Of a DNA stretch of 64,000 nucleotides, positions 37,677 to 48,102 are shown one piece after another (within the stretch, counting starts at the first letter, position 1; each line of letters starts with the position of its first letter). The notes beneath the pieces are model-generated. The model saw nothing but the letters and a program-made list of their open reading frames with translations. It ran no database searches and was not told where the DNA came from. Position numbers and translations under genes: made by a program. Location of the stretch: assembly GCF_020881035.1 (NCBI RefSeq), contig NZ_JAJITC010000015.1:62001-126000 (forward strand). Direction: 5' to 3'. The DNA is from Paraburkholderia translucens (GTDB taxonomy: Bacteria; Pseudomonadota; Gammaproteobacteria; Burkholderiales; Burkholderiaceae).

Positions 37677-38504
37677 ATGACCGGGAAGACCACCAGCGAG
37701 CATCGCGACTGGCACGCGAAGCAGTACATGCTGTTCGAGAACGAGCGCACGCGCCCGGTGCGCGATCTGCTCGCTGCGGTGCCGATGGACGGCGCGCGGC
37801 TCGCGGTCGACATCGGCTGCGGGCCCGGTAATTCCACCGAGGTGCTGGCCGGGCGGCTGCCGGGCGCGCAGGTCAGCGGCATCGACAGCTCGGCCGACAT
37901 GATCGCGGCGGCCCGCGAGCGTCTGCCGCAATTGCGCTTCGACATCGGCGACATCTCGACGTGGGACGCGCGCGGTCCCTACGACGTGATCCTCGCGAAC
38001 GCGGTGCTGCAATGGGTGCCGGACCACGAGCGGCTGTTCCCCGCCCTGGTCGCAAAACTGGCCGCGGGCGGCAGCCTCGCCGTGCAGATGCCCGACAATC
38101 TCGACGAGCCCGCGCACCGCCTGCTGCGCGAAATCGCCGCCGACGGGCCGTGGGCGCCAAAGCTGAAGGGCGTCGGCCGCGCGATTCGCCACGACGCGAG
38201 CTGGTACTACGCACTGCTCGAACCGCTGTGCGCGCGTGTCGATGTGTGGCGCACTGTGTACCACCACCCGCTCGCGGGCGCCGACGCAGTGGTCGAATGG
38301 TTCAAGGGCAGCGCGCTGCGGCCGTTTCTCGCCGCGCTCGACAACGCCGAGCGCGGCCCGGCCGACCGCGGCCCGGCCGAGCGCGACGCGTTCCTGCAAC
38401 TCTATCGCGACGAAATCGCCAAAGCCTACCCGGCGCTCCCCGACGGCACGGTGCTGCTGCCGTTTCCGCGGCTTTTCATCGTGGCGACGCGCGGCGAGCG
38501 CTGA
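37677..38504 (+). CDS. tam: trans-aconitate 2-methyltransferase
   Basis: 275 residues. SAM-dependent methyltransferase with motif I LAVDIGCGPGNST and the Tam-type N-terminus WHAKQYMLFENERTRPVRDLL (family W-x-x-x-x-Y). Also has ANAVLQWVPDH and LAVQMPDN, hallmarks of Tam. It methylates trans-aconitate, which otherwise inhibits aconitase. ATG 37677 is favoured by GAGGAGCG upstream; an ATG 11 codons earlier lacks a ribosome site. Confidence 0.88.
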   Translation: MTGKTTSEHRDWHAKQYMLFENERTRPVRDLLAAVPMDGARLAVDIGCGPGNSTEVLAGRLPGAQVSGIDSSADMIAAARERLPQLRFDIGDISTWDARGPYDVILANAVLQWVPDHERLFPALVAKLAAGGSLAVQMPDNLDEPAHRLLREIAADGPWAPKLKGVGRAIRHDASWYYALLEPLCARVDVWRTVYHHPLAGADAVVEWFKGSALRPFLAALDNAERGPADRGPAERDAFLQLYRDEIAKAYPALPDGTVLLPFPRLFIVATRGER

Positions 38505-38709
38505 AATCGCTCCCGCAGACCGTCCGCGAGTCGTTCGGCGCGCCCGCACCCCCTGCCGATGCGCCGCGCGAGCCCACCTGTGGCCGCGTTGCGCGCCAGG
38601 GTTGCACAGGAATTGCCGCCCGGGAATTCCGCATGCTAATGTTGATAGAAAGCGGAGGACGGCGCCCGCCGGCCTCACCGGGAAGCCATTTACTGCAGCG
38701 AGCGTCGCC

Positions 38710-39075
38710 ATGAGTGATGTACGCCAACATCTGAGTCCCCGTGACCGTCTGGAGCTGTTGTGCTGGCTCACATGCGGAAGCCTCGGCGCTTATTACCTGA
38801 ACGAAGACTGGCCCGACGCGGCGTTTCACGTGCAGGCCGCGCATAAGTGGCTCGACCGCCGCGCGCGGGAGGCCGACTGGCTGTGTATCGCCAGGCTGTC
38901 GGCCACCGCGGTCGAGATCGCGCGGCGCCATGCGCGGTTCGTCGACACCGACTGGGCGCGCGACGCGGTCGAAGAAATTCTCGACACCGACGAACTCGAC
39001 CCGCAAGCGCGGCTCGTCAGGCAGGTTCTGGCCGACTGCCAGAACGCGCTAGCCGACAAACGCATCGCCGACTAG
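38710..39075 (+). CDS. hypothetical helical protein
   Basis: 121 residues from ATG 38710. Helical, acidic: LSPRDRLELLCWLTCGSLGA, then a W-rich helix AAHKWLDRRAREADW and DELDPQARLVRQVL. The pattern resembles a TPR-like helical pair, but no family is certain. A larger open frame runs through the end of tam and is rejected. A terminator hairpin follows at 39128. Confidence 0.6.
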   Translation: MSDVRQHLSPRDRLELLCWLTCGSLGAYYLNEDWPDAAFHVQAAHKWLDRRAREADWLCIARLSATAVEIARRHARFVDTDWARDAVEEILDTDELDPQARLVRQVLADCQNALADKRIAD

Positions 39076-39127
39076 GTGCGCGCCGGCTTTTATTCCTGCG
39101 GTTCTTCTCTCTTTGTGCAGCGGTTCC

Positions 39128-39149
39128 GGGGCCAGTTTCTGGCCCCTTT
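39128..39149 (+). terminator. intrinsic terminator
   Basis: Perfect stem GGGGCCAG / CTGGCCCC with a TTT loop, followed by TTTG, 50 bp after the helical-protein stop. The T-run is short, but stem and position fit. Confidence 0.6.
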
Positions 39150-39332
39150 GCGTTGTATCGCGCTGCTTTGCACGATCGGCCGGTCCACCCAGGCGCACTG
39201 CTGCGGACCTGTAAAATCTGCGACCGCCGCCACCGCCCGTCGTGCTTCGACCATCGTCTTCAGCCTCAGCAGCCCCTGATCCCATTGCTGATGCGTGCGA
39301 CGCCGCAACGACCGAACGCCGCACGCCCTGCC

Positions 39333-40700
39333 TCACTCCGTTGCATGCGCAGGCATGACGCCGCGTTGCATCGACCACGCCATCCACGGCCGGCGCAGCG
39401 CGACGATCGCGAGAAACGCGCAGGCGGACAACGTGCCGAACGTCGCAAAGCCCATCTGGTAACTGCCGGTGCTCTCCTTCGCGATGCCCATTACGACCGG
39501 CAGATAGAAGCCGCCGATGCCACCCGCCGCGCCGACGATGCCCGACATCAGCCCGGTGCGCCCAGCCCAGCGATGCGGCACGAGCTGGAACGTCGCGCCA
39601 TTGCCGAGACCGAACGCGACGTACATGCAAAGCAGCAGCGCGATGCCCGCCGCGAACGATGGCATTGCCGAGGCGAACAGGAAATCGCAGATCGCGATGA
39701 CCGCGAGCAGCACGGTCAGCGCGCGTACGCCCGACACGCGGTCGGCAACCAGCCCGCCGAGCGGACGCACCATCGCGCCAGTCGCGGCGAGCAGCGCCAT
39801 GAACAGACCCGCGTCGATCTTCGACAGCTGATACAGATTGGTAAGCAGCAGCGACACGTACGAGGACATGCCGACGAAACCGCCGAACGTGATGCTATAG
39901 ACGAGCATGATGACCCACGTATCGCGCTCGGCGAGCACCGAGCGGTAGCGCTGAGGCAGCACCGCGATCGCGAGCAGCGCGCCGACCACCGGCAACAGCA
40001 GCACGCCGGTCTTGCCCGCGCCGAACAGCCCCGCTTCGACGAGCAGCACGAGCACGATCAATCCCGCGAAGGTGGTCACGAAGCTGCCGAAGGCGCGCAG
40101 CACGCTGCCGGTTTTGACGCCCGCGTCGTTGGCCCAGAAGTACAGCGTGATCGCGGCGATCGCGAGCAGCGGCAAGGCGCCGCCGGCCGCGAGTTGCCAG
40201 CCGTAGCGCGTCGCCAGTTGCGGGAACAGAAAGCCGTCGAGCACCGCGCCGATATTGCCGGCCGCGGCCAGACCCAACACCAGCCCCTGCACTTTCGGCG
40301 GATAGTTGCTGCCGGCCATCGGCAGCGCGACCGCGAAGCTGGCGCCGCCCACGCCGAGAAACACGCCGAGCACCAGCAGCATTTCATACGACGGCACCGC
40401 TTGCAGCAGCGGCAGCACGATCGTCGGCACCGCCGAGAGCAGCACGCCCATCAACGCGATGCGTTTGCCGTGCGCCGACTGATACAGATTGCCGAGCGTC
40501 ACACGCAGAATCGCCGCGGACAACACCGGCACCGCGACGAGCAGACCCTGCTGCGCGGGCGTCATCGAAATGCTCTTGCTGATGAACGGCGCGAGCGGTC
40601 CGTACAGCACCCAGACGGTGAAGCCCGTGTCGAAATACAGGAAGCAGGCGACGAGAGCGCGCCAGTCACCGCTTCGGAGAGAGTGCATCACGTTTTTCAT
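39333..40700 (-). CDS. narK: nitrate/nitrite MFS transporter NarK
   Basis: 455 residues, 12 membrane helices. NarK/NasA group motifs: FDTGFTVWVLYGPLAPF in helix 1, GVGGASFAVALPMAGSNYPP (nitrate signature) and GLGNGATFQLVPHRW (second nitrate signature). It imports nitrate for the reductase encoded just upstream. Last gene of the nirB-nirD-nasA-narK set, 161 bp after nasA. Confidence 0.9.
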   Translation of the reverse strand: MKNVMHSLRSGDWRALVACFLYFDTGFTVWVLYGPLAPFISKSISMTPAQQGLLVAVPVLSAAILRVTLGNLYQSAHGKRIALMGVLLSAVPTIVLPLLQAVPSYEMLLVLGVFLGVGGASFAVALPMAGSNYPPKVQGLVLGLAAAGNIGAVLDGFLFPQLATRYGWQLAAGGALPLLAIAAITLYFWANDAGVKTGSVLRAFGSFVTTFAGLIVLVLLVEAGLFGAGKTGVLLLPVVGALLAIAVLPQRYRSVLAERDTWVIMLVYSITFGGFVGMSSYVSLLLTNLYQLSKIDAGLFMALLAATGAMVRPLGGLVADRVSGVRALTVLLAVIAICDFLFASAMPSFAAGIALLLCMYVAFGLGNGATFQLVPHRWAGRTGLMSGIVGAAGGIGGFYLPVVMGIAKESTGSYQMGFATFGTLSACAFLAIVALRRPWMAWSMQRGVMPAHATE

Positions 40701-40861
40701 CAGATATCCTCACTAAACAAGTTGCCTGGTAATCCGGTTGTAGCGTTACTGAGCTTTTGCACTGGCATGTCGACCAGAATCTTTTCACCGGGAATCAACA
40801 TGCAAGCGTCATGCCATTTCGCCTTTCATCTCGCAGCTTCCGGTTCGCATGAGCCGCGGGC

Positions 40862-43800
40862 TCAATACACGTCGCGTGCATAGCGCTTTTCGCGCGTCAG
40901 ACGACTGACGTACTCGTGTGCTTTCTCTTCACTCATGCCGCCGTGTGTCGCGACCACATCCTTCAGTGCCGCATCGACGTCGCGAGCCATCCGGTTCGCG
41001 TCGCCGCACACATAGAAATGCGCACCGTCTTCGAGCCATGCCCACAATTGCGCACCGTGTTCGCGCATGCGGTCCTGCACGTAAATCTTGTCGGCCTGGT
41101 CGCGTGAGAACGCGACGTCGAGCCGGGTCAGCAGACCGCTCGCGCGCATTGCTTCGAGTTCGTCGCGATAGTAGAAATCGGTCGCGGCGTGCTGTTCGCC
41201 GAAGAACAGCCAGTTACGTCCGCGCTCGCCACGCGCCTGCCGTTCGTGCAGAAAGCCGCGAAACGGTGCGATGCCCGTGCCTGGTCCGACCATGATCATC
41301 GGCGCGTCCGATTGATGAGGAGGACGAAAGTGCGCCGACTTCTGCACGAACACCGGCACGTCGGCGTCGGCCGCGCGATCGGCGAGAAACGTCGACGACA
41401 CGCCCTTGCGATGCCGCCGTCCGTTGCTGTAACGCACCGCGGATACCGTCAGATGCACTTCGCCCGGATGTGCCTTGGGGCTCGATGCGATCGAATACAG
41501 ACGCGGCTGCAAGCGCTTGAGCATGCCGGTCAGTTCGGCGGCCGTCAGGCTCACCGGGAATTCGTGCAATACATCGGCGAGCTGCTGTCCCCACAGCCAT
41601 TGCTTCAGATCGGCCTTGCGTTCGGGCGCAAGGAGATCGCGCAGCACGCTGTTTTTGCTACGCGCGGCAACGAACGCGAGCGCTTCGGCGCTCGGCCTCG
41701 CGATTTCGTAGTGCTTGCCGAGCGCATCGGCGAGCCGCATCTCCCCGAGACCTGCCACGTGCACCGGCGCCTCGGCGTGCAGACCAGTCAGCGTGAGCAG
41801 CTCGTCGACGAGTTCGGGGCAGTTGCTGGGCCACACGCCGAGCGCATCGCCCGCTTCGTATTCGAGGTTCGTGTCGCCGGTTTGCAGCGATACGTAGCGC
41901 GTATCCTTCGCGGTGCCCTGCCGGTTCAGGCGCAGATTGCCGACGACGCGCGACGCGGCCGGCCGCGCCTTGGTCGGCACAGCGCCCACGACCGCGTTGA
42001 TCATGCCGCCCGGGGGCACCGCATGCAGCGCGACGTCCGCCTCCTTGATGCACACGATCACGCGTTCGAGCCAGGCGTCGGCACTCTGTTGATAGTCGCT
42101 ATCGCAATCGACACGCTCGGTCAGGCGCAGCGCCCCTTGCGCGGCGAGCCGCTCGTCGAGACGGCGACCGTGACCGCAGAACTGATCGTAGTTGCGATCG
42201 CCGAGCGCAAGCACCGCGAAGCGCACGCCGTCCAGGCGCGGCGCCGTATCGGCGTTCAGTTGCGTCCAGAAATCCTGCGCATTGTCGGGCGCATCGCCGT
42301 CGCCGAACGTACTCGTCATCAGCAGCAGGTATTGCGCTTTGGCGAGCGTCGCGAACGGAAAGTCGGCCATGCACGCGGTGCGGATCTCGAAGCCCGATTC
42401 CATCAGACGCGTCGCGTACCGCTCCATCAGCGATTCGGTGTTGCCGGTTTGCGAGGCCCACAACAGCGTGACCTTGGGCCGTGCGCGCACGATGCGCACA
42501 CCGGATTCGCGTGATGCTTCCGCTTGCGCCGCGTTCAGCATTGCAGTGGCGGGCCGCGGGAGCGCTGTCGGGCTGCGGCTATACAGCCCGGCGAGCAAAC
42601 CATCGACAAAGAGCCGCTTCGCCGCATCGAACGGCGCGCTGTGCGGCAGCACCGGCACACTGTCGATGCCTTGAGTTTCCGCAGAACGCAGGCCATTGAC
42701 GAAGCCCGCCAGATACGCGCGCTCAGCCTCGCTGAGCGAGGGGGCGATCACAGGCTCCGGCGGCAATTGCAGCAAACTCGTGAGGGCTTCGATACGAGGC
42801 ATGGCTTGATCCTTGACGCTGGGCGTGAATGCCGCTGCGTCGGCAGGGGGAGAGAGCGCGTCGTGTTCATCGGGCGTGTCTGCGACCCGATCGGTTCTGA
42901 CCGGACTCAGCGCGACCGCGCAGGCTTTCAGTTCGGGCTGCAGCGAAACCTGATCGACCGCGTCGTTGGTCACCGCGTTGATGCACAGGTCGTCGCCGAA
43001 CACGTCGTTCCAGTGCATCGGCGCGAAGCACTGGCCCGCGCTCACGCGCTCGGTGACGACGGCGGGCAGGATCGCGCGACCGCGCCGCGAACGGATCTCG
43101 ACCGCGTCTTTCGCACGAATGCCGAGCCTGGCCGCATCGTCCGGGTGAACCTCGACGAACGGTCCGGGGTTCAGCTTGTTCAGCATCGCGACCTTGCCGG
43201 TCTTGGTCATGGTGTGCCATTGATGCTGCACGCGGCCCGTGTTCAGTACGATCGGGAATTCGCGATCAGGCAACTCGGCCGCCGGCGCATACGCGCGCGC
43301 GAAGAATTTCGCCTTGCCGCTGGCGGTCGGAAAAGCGAGGCGCGCCCGGCTGCCATCGTCAGCTTCTCGAAGCGTCTGACTCACGCCGTCATTGAGGTAG
43401 CGAACCGGATTGCGGTCGGACGAATCGGCTGACGCGACTGGCCATTGCAACGGCGTGTCCTTCAGTCGGCGATGGCTCGCGCCGCGCAGGTCGTAGCCCG
43501 TCGCCGGATTCGCCGCACGCGTGAGTTCGGCGAACACTTCGTCGGCGCTCGCATAGCTGAACGCGTCGGCATAACCCATCTCGCACGCGATGCGGGCGAT
43601 GATCTGCCAGTCGGGCAAGGCCGCGCCGGGTGGCTCGACCGCTTGCTGCATCAGCGTCAGATTGCGCTCCGAGTTGACCATCACGCCTTCGGCTTCCGCC
43701 CACAGCGCACCGGGCAACAGGACGTCGGCGTAACGGTTCGTCTCGGTGTCGAGAAACGCGTCCTGCGCGATCACGAGGTCGGCTGCCCGCAAACCGGCGA

Positions 43801-45046
43801 TCGCGGCCTGCCGGTTCGGGACCGTCGCAACCGGATTGGTGCAGATGATCCAGCACGCCTTGATGTCGCCCGCGGCCATGCGCCCGAACAGATCGATCGT
43901 GCCGTTGCCCGCATCTGCTTTCAGCGTTCCCGGGGCGATGCCCCACAGCTCTTCGACAAACGCGCGGTCTTCGGCGACCAGCGCCGAACGCTGCCCCGGC
44001 AGCCCGGGGCCCATGTAGCCCATTTCCCGGCCGCCCATCGCGTTCGGCTGGCCGGTCAGCGAGAACGGTCCGCTGCCGCGCCGGCAAATGCGGCCCGTCG
44101 CCAGATGCAGATTGCACAGCGCATTCGTATGCCACGTGCCGTGCGTGCTCTGGTTCAGTCCCATCGTCCAGCAACTCATCCAGTCTTTGGCCGACGCGAT
44201 CATTTGCGCGGCGCGGCGGATGTCGTCGGCGGCGAGGCCCGTGATGCGCGCGACGTTCTGCGGCGTGTACTGCGCGAGGAACGCGGGCATCGCGTCCCAG
44301 CCTTCGGTGTGTTCGGCGATGAATGCGGCGTCCGTGGCGCCGTTTTCATGCAGCAGATGCAGCAGGCCGTTCAGCAGCGCGAGATCGGTGCCGGGCTTGA
44401 TCTGCAGGAACAGGTCGGCTTTCTCGGCGGTCGTGTTGCGGCGCGGATCGACGACGATCAGCTTCGCGCCCGCTTTTACGCGATCCATCATGCGCAGGAA
44501 CAGAACTGGATGACAGTCGGCCATATTCGCGCCGCTGACGAAAAACAGGTCCGCGTGATCGAAGTCTTCGTACGAGCCGGGCGGGCCGTCCGCGCCGAGC
44601 GACAGCTTGTAGCCGCTCGCCGCGCTCGCCATGCACAACCGTGAGTTCGCTTCGATATTGTTCGTGCCGATAAAACCCTTCGCGAGCTTGTTGACCAGGT
44701 ACTGCGCTTCGAGCGACATCTGCCCCGAGACATAAAACGACAGCGCGTCGGGACCGTGCTCGTCGAGCAGATGCCGCAGGCGCGCAGCGGTGTTGCTCAA
44801 CGCTTGCGCCATCGGCAGCGGCACCGGGTCTTCGTCGCGCGCATGACGCACGAACGCGCCTTCGAGGCGGCCCGACCTGCGCAGCGCGACGTGGGCGGAC
44901 TGCCCCTTCGTGCAAAGCCTGCCGAAATTGGCCGGATGCTCCTTGTCGCCGGCGATCTTCACGACCTGGCCGTCCTCGACGTGCAACACGATGCCGCAGC
45001 CGACGCCGCAATAAGGACACACGCTTTTTACGCTGGTTGCAGACAT
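40862..45046 (-). CDS. nasA: assimilatory nitrate reductase fused to flavodoxin/ferredoxin-reductase module
   Basis: 1394 residues. Residues 1-780 are the molybdopterin nitrate reductase: [4Fe-4S] ligands C10, C13, C17 and C45, then the MGD-binding domains. About 855-1000 is a flavodoxin domain with the FMN loop LLWASQTGNTES. About 1040-1394 is a CysJ-like FAD/NADPH reductase with RLYSIASSP and GPGTGIAPFRGF. The fusion lets one protein take electrons from NADPH through FAD and FMN to Mo, replacing a separate NasB. Known in Burkholderia, uncommon elsewhere. Follows nirD by 64 bp. Confidence 0.9.
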   Translation of the reverse strand: MSATSVKSVCPYCGVGCGIVLHVEDGQVVKIAGDKEHPANFGRLCTKGQSAHVALRRSGRLEGAFVRHARDEDPVPLPMAQALSNTAARLRHLLDEHGPDALSFYVSGQMSLEAQYLVNKLAKGFIGTNNIEANSRLCMASAASGYKLSLGADGPPGSYEDFDHADLFFVSGANMADCHPVLFLRMMDRVKAGAKLIVVDPRRNTTAEKADLFLQIKPGTDLALLNGLLHLLHENGATDAAFIAEHTEGWDAMPAFLAQYTPQNVARITGLAADDIRRAAQMIASAKDWMSCWTMGLNQSTHGTWHTNALCNLHLATGRICRRGSGPFSLTGQPNAMGGREMGYMGPGLPGQRSALVAEDRAFVEELWGIAPGTLKADAGNGTIDLFGRMAAGDIKACWIICTNPVATVPNRQAAIAGLRAADLVIAQDAFLDTETNRYADVLLPGALWAEAEGVMVNSERNLTLMQQAVEPPGAALPDWQIIARIACEMGYADAFSYASADEVFAELTRAANPATGYDLRGASHRRLKDTPLQWPVASADSSDRNPVRYLNDGVSQTLREADDGSRARLAFPTASGKAKFFARAYAPAAELPDREFPIVLNTGRVQHQWHTMTKTGKVAMLNKLNPGPFVEVHPDDAARLGIRAKDAVEIRSRRGRAILPAVVTERVSAGQCFAPMHWNDVFGDDLCINAVTNDAVDQVSLQPELKACAVALSPVRTDRVADTPDEHDALSPPADAAAFTPSVKDQAMPRIEALTSLLQLPPEPVIAPSLSEAERAYLAGFVNGLRSAETQGIDSVPVLPHSAPFDAAKRLFVDGLLAGLYSRSPTALPRPATAMLNAAQAEASRESGVRIVRARPKVTLLWASQTGNTESLMERYATRLMESGFEIRTACMADFPFATLAKAQYLLLMTSTFGDGDAPDNAQDFWTQLNADTAPRLDGVRFAVLALGDRNYDQFCGHGRRLDERLAAQGALRLTERVDCDSDYQQSADAWLERVIVCIKEADVALHAVPPGGMINAVVGAVPTKARPAASRVVGNLRLNRQGTAKDTRYVSLQTGDTNLEYEAGDALGVWPSNCPELVDELLTLTGLHAEAPVHVAGLGEMRLADALGKHYEIARPSAEALAFVAARSKNSVLRDLLAPERKADLKQWLWGQQLADVLHEFPVSLTAAELTGMLKRLQPRLYSIASSPKAHPGEVHLTVSAVRYSNGRRHRKGVSSTFLADRAADADVPVFVQKSAHFRPPHQSDAPMIMVGPGTGIAPFRGFLHERQARGERGRNWLFFGEQHAATDFYYRDELEAMRASGLLTRLDVAFSRDQADKIYVQDRMREHGAQLWAWLEDGAHFYVCGDANRMARDVDAALKDVVATHGGMSEEKAHEYVSRLTREKRYARDVY

Positions 45047-45110
45047 GCGCGAATGATCTGGTTAGGAGGCGGAACGATGAAGCGCGGATCGATGAAGCGA
45101 GGCCGTTACG

Positions 45111-45476
45111 TCAAACCGCGACCCACACCTGGCCGTTTTCGACGCGCGTGGCGAACGCACTGACCGAATACGACGGCGTTTCGAGGCATTCGCCCGTGCG
45201 CAGGTCGAAGTGATGCTTGTAGATCGGCGAAGCCACCACGACACGTTCGCCGAGACTGCCGACCAGCCCGCGCGAGAGCACCGCCGCTTGCGAGCCCGGA
45301 TCGAAGTTTTCGAGCGCATAGACCGCGGGCGCGAAATGCGGCTCCCCTTCGCCGCCCTCCACGTGAAAGACGGCCACCTGTTCGCCGTTGACAAGCGCGC
45401 AGACGCCGGTGTTCGGCACGATGTCGTCGAGCGCGCAGACCGCAGTCCAGGCGCGGGGCAAGTGTTCGTTCTTCAT
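45111..45476 (-). CDS. nirD: nitrite reductase small subunit NirD
   Basis: 121 residues from ATG 45476, with AAGGAG upstream. Rieske-like fold without cluster ligands: WTAVCALDDIVPNTGVCALV, a central GGEGEPHFAPAVYALEN and VVASPIYKHHFDLRTGECLE. The missing CxH..CxxH pairs are expected, since NirD proteins lack the cluster. It partners NirB. 38 bp after nirB. Confidence 0.92.
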   Translation of the reverse strand: MKNEHLPRAWTAVCALDDIVPNTGVCALVNGEQVAVFHVEGGEGEPHFAPAVYALENFDPGSQAAVLSRGLVGSLGERVVVASPIYKHHFDLRTGECLETPSYSVSAFATRVENGQVWVAV

Positions 45477-45514
45477 GACCGGGCTCCTTTGAGTTAAGCG
45501 GGAATCGAATGAGA

Positions 45515-48055
45515 TCAAACCGTCTCGGCGACAACGGGAATCGTGACGCGCCGCAACTTTCGCTCGTCGGGCGTTGCCGGCCGGATCTGTCCGCGCTCCT
45601 CGACGAACGCGACGTTGCTATCGGACTCGCTGCTGTTGACGAAATGGCGGAAGCGCTTGCGTGTTTCCGGGTCGGTCACGGCCTTCTTCCATTCGCATTC
45701 GTACGTGTCGACCACGTGCTGCAGCTCCGCTTCGAGTTCCGCGGCGACGCCAAGGCGGTCGTTGACGATCACGTCGATCAGATAGTCGAGCCCGCCTTCG
45801 AGGTTGTCGCGCCACACGCTGGTGCGTTGCAGCCTGTCGGCGGTGCGCACGTAGAACATCAGGAAGCGGTCGATATAGCGCACGAGGGTCGCCTTATCGA
45901 GGTCCGCCGCGAGCAGTTCCGCGTGACGCGGCTTCATGCCGCCGTTGCCGCACACGTACAGGTTCCAGCCCTTCTCGGTAGCGATCACGCCAACGTCCTT
46001 GCCCTGCGCTTCCGCGCATTCGCGGGTGCAGCCCGACACGCCGAATTTGATTTTGTGCGGTGTGCGCAGGCCCTTGTAGCGATTCTCGAGTTCGACCGCG
46101 AGGCCGACCGAATCGCCGACGCCATAGCGGCACCACGTCGAACCGACGCACGACTTCACGGTGCGCAGCGATTTGCCGTACGCATGGCCCGACTCGAAGC
46201 CGGCCGCGATCAGCTCCTCCCAGATCAACGGCAATTGTTCGACGCGCGCGCCGAACAGATCGATGCGCTGACCGCCGGTGATCTTCGTATAGAGGCCGTA
46301 TTTCTTCGCGACCTGTGCGACCGCGATCAGGCCGTCGGGCGTCACTTCGCCGCCCGCCATGCGCGGCACGACCGAATAGGTGCCGTCGCGCTGGATGTTC
46401 GCGAGGTAGTAGTCGTTGGTGTCCTGCAGTGACGCGTGCTCCTTCTTCAGCACGAATTCGTTCCAGCACGACGCCAGAATGCTCGCAACCGCGGGCTTGC
46501 AGATATCGCAACCGAGGCCGCGGCCATGCTTCGCGAGCAGCGCGCCGAAACTGCGCAGCCCCTCGACGCGCACGAGGTGATACAGCTCCTGGCGCGAATA
46601 CGGGAAATGCTCGCAGACGTGATTGTTCACCGCGAGGCCCTGCTTTTTCATCTCGGCCTTCATCACCTGCGTGACGAGCGGCACGCAGCCGCCGCACGAG
46701 GTGCCCGCACTCGTCGCGCTCTTCAACGCGCCGATGTCGGTCGCGCCCGCGCAGACCGCTGCGCACAGCGCGCCCTTCGACACGTTGTTGCACGAACAGA
46801 TCTGCGCGGCCGCGGGCAACGCCTCGACGCCGAGCGCCGGCTTGGTTTGACCGTCCGCTTGCGGCAGGATCAGGAATTCGGGAGACTCGGGCAACTCGAT
46901 GCGGTTCAGCATCATCTGCAGCAGCGTGCCGTATTCGCTCGCGTCGCCGACCATCACGCCGCCGAGCAGATACTTGCCGCAGTCGGAGACGACGAGCTTC
47001 TTGTAGATCTGCTTGCGTTCGTCGCTGAACTGATAGGTCCGGGCGCCGGGCGTATTGCCGTGCGCGTCGCCGATGCTCGCGACGTCGACGCCCATCAGCT
47101 TCAGCTTGGTGCTCATGTCGGCGCCCGCGAATTCAGCCGTGTCGCCGAGCAATTGCCTGGCGACCACGCGCGCCATCTCGTAGCCGGGCGCCACCAGCCC
47201 GAACAGTTGACCATGCCACAGCGCGCATTCGCCGATCGCGTAGATGTGCGGGTCGCTGGTTCGGCAGGCGTCGTCGATCACGATGCCGCCGCGTGCGCCG
47301 AGTTCGAGGCCGCACGCGCGCGCAAGTTCGTCGCGTGGACGGATGCCCGCGGAGAACACGATCATGTCGGTGTCGAGATGGCTGCCGTCGGCGAACTGCA
47401 TGCGGTGCGTGCCTGCATCGCCGTCGACGATCGCCGTCGTGTTCTTCTGCGTGTGCACCGTGACGCCAAGCTCCTCGATCCGGCTGCGCAACACGCGGCC
47501 GCCACCGTCGTCGACCTGCACCGCCATCAGGCGCGGCGCGAATTCGACCACGTGCGTTTGCAGCCCCATGTCGCGCAGCGCCTTCGCGCATTCGAGCCCG
47601 AGCAGGCCGCCACCGACGACCGTGCCCGTTTTCGAGCGCGCGCCGCATTCGCGCATCGCTTCGAGATCGTCGATGGTTCGGTAGACGAAGCAATCGCCGC
47701 GCTCACGACCGGGCACCGGCGGCACGAACGGATAGGAGCCGGTCGCGAACACGAGGCGGTCGTACGAGAGCGTTTCGCCGTTCGAGACCGTCACCGTGCG
47801 TGCATCGCGATCGACCGTCACCGCCCGCGCGTTCAGCTTCAGTTGCACGCCGTGACGCTCGAAGAAGCCGGGCTCGACGAGCGAGAGATCGTCGGCGGTC
47901 TTGCCCGCGAAGAACTCGGACAGATGCACGCGATCGTAGGCCGGTCGCGATTCTTCGCACAGCACCGTAATGTCGAGATCGTCCGCAGCCTGTTGCGCGA
48001 GGCTCTCGACCAGTTTGTGGCCGACCATCCCGTGACCGATAACGATGATTTTCAT
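45515..48055 (-). CDS. nirB: NADH-dependent nitrite reductase large subunit NirB
   Basis: 846 residues from ATG 48055; the upstream open frame overlaps the leader hairpin and is rejected. Order of domains: FAD/NAD domain (GHGMVGHKLVE), [2Fe-2S] BFD-like domain (CSCNN about 418 and CGGCVPL about 452), ferredoxin-half, then siroheme-[4Fe-4S] ligands in CVGSTWCRYG (about 633) and CTRECAEAQGKD (about 675). Reduces nitrite to ammonium in the cytoplasm. First gene after the attenuator. Confidence 0.95.
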   Translation of the reverse strand: MKIIVIGHGMVGHKLVESLAQQAADDLDITVLCEESRPAYDRVHLSEFFAGKTADDLSLVEPGFFERHGVQLKLNARAVTVDRDARTVTVSNGETLSYDRLVFATGSYPFVPPVPGRERGDCFVYRTIDDLEAMRECGARSKTGTVVGGGLLGLECAKALRDMGLQTHVVEFAPRLMAVQVDDGGGRVLRSRIEELGVTVHTQKNTTAIVDGDAGTHRMQFADGSHLDTDMIVFSAGIRPRDELARACGLELGARGGIVIDDACRTSDPHIYAIGECALWHGQLFGLVAPGYEMARVVARQLLGDTAEFAGADMSTKLKLMGVDVASIGDAHGNTPGARTYQFSDERKQIYKKLVVSDCGKYLLGGVMVGDASEYGTLLQMMLNRIELPESPEFLILPQADGQTKPALGVEALPAAAQICSCNNVSKGALCAAVCAGATDIGALKSATSAGTSCGGCVPLVTQVMKAEMKKQGLAVNNHVCEHFPYSRQELYHLVRVEGLRSFGALLAKHGRGLGCDICKPAVASILASCWNEFVLKKEHASLQDTNDYYLANIQRDGTYSVVPRMAGGEVTPDGLIAVAQVAKKYGLYTKITGGQRIDLFGARVEQLPLIWEELIAAGFESGHAYGKSLRTVKSCVGSTWCRYGVGDSVGLAVELENRYKGLRTPHKIKFGVSGCTRECAEAQGKDVGVIATEKGWNLYVCGNGGMKPRHAELLAADLDKATLVRYIDRFLMFYVRTADRLQRTSVWRDNLEGGLDYLIDVIVNDRLGVAAELEAELQHVVDTYECEWKKAVTDPETRKRFRHFVNSSESDSNVAFVEERGQIRPATPDERKLRRVTIPVVAETV

Positions 48056-48102
48056 GAGCGCACTGTCCTCTGGTGTCTGGCGAAAGCGATTGCGGAAATA
48101 AA

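Noticed and set aside
38847..40883. 678-codon plus-strand open frame opposite narK
   Set aside because: Low-complexity HRQR-rich translation typical of antisense to a membrane protein gene.
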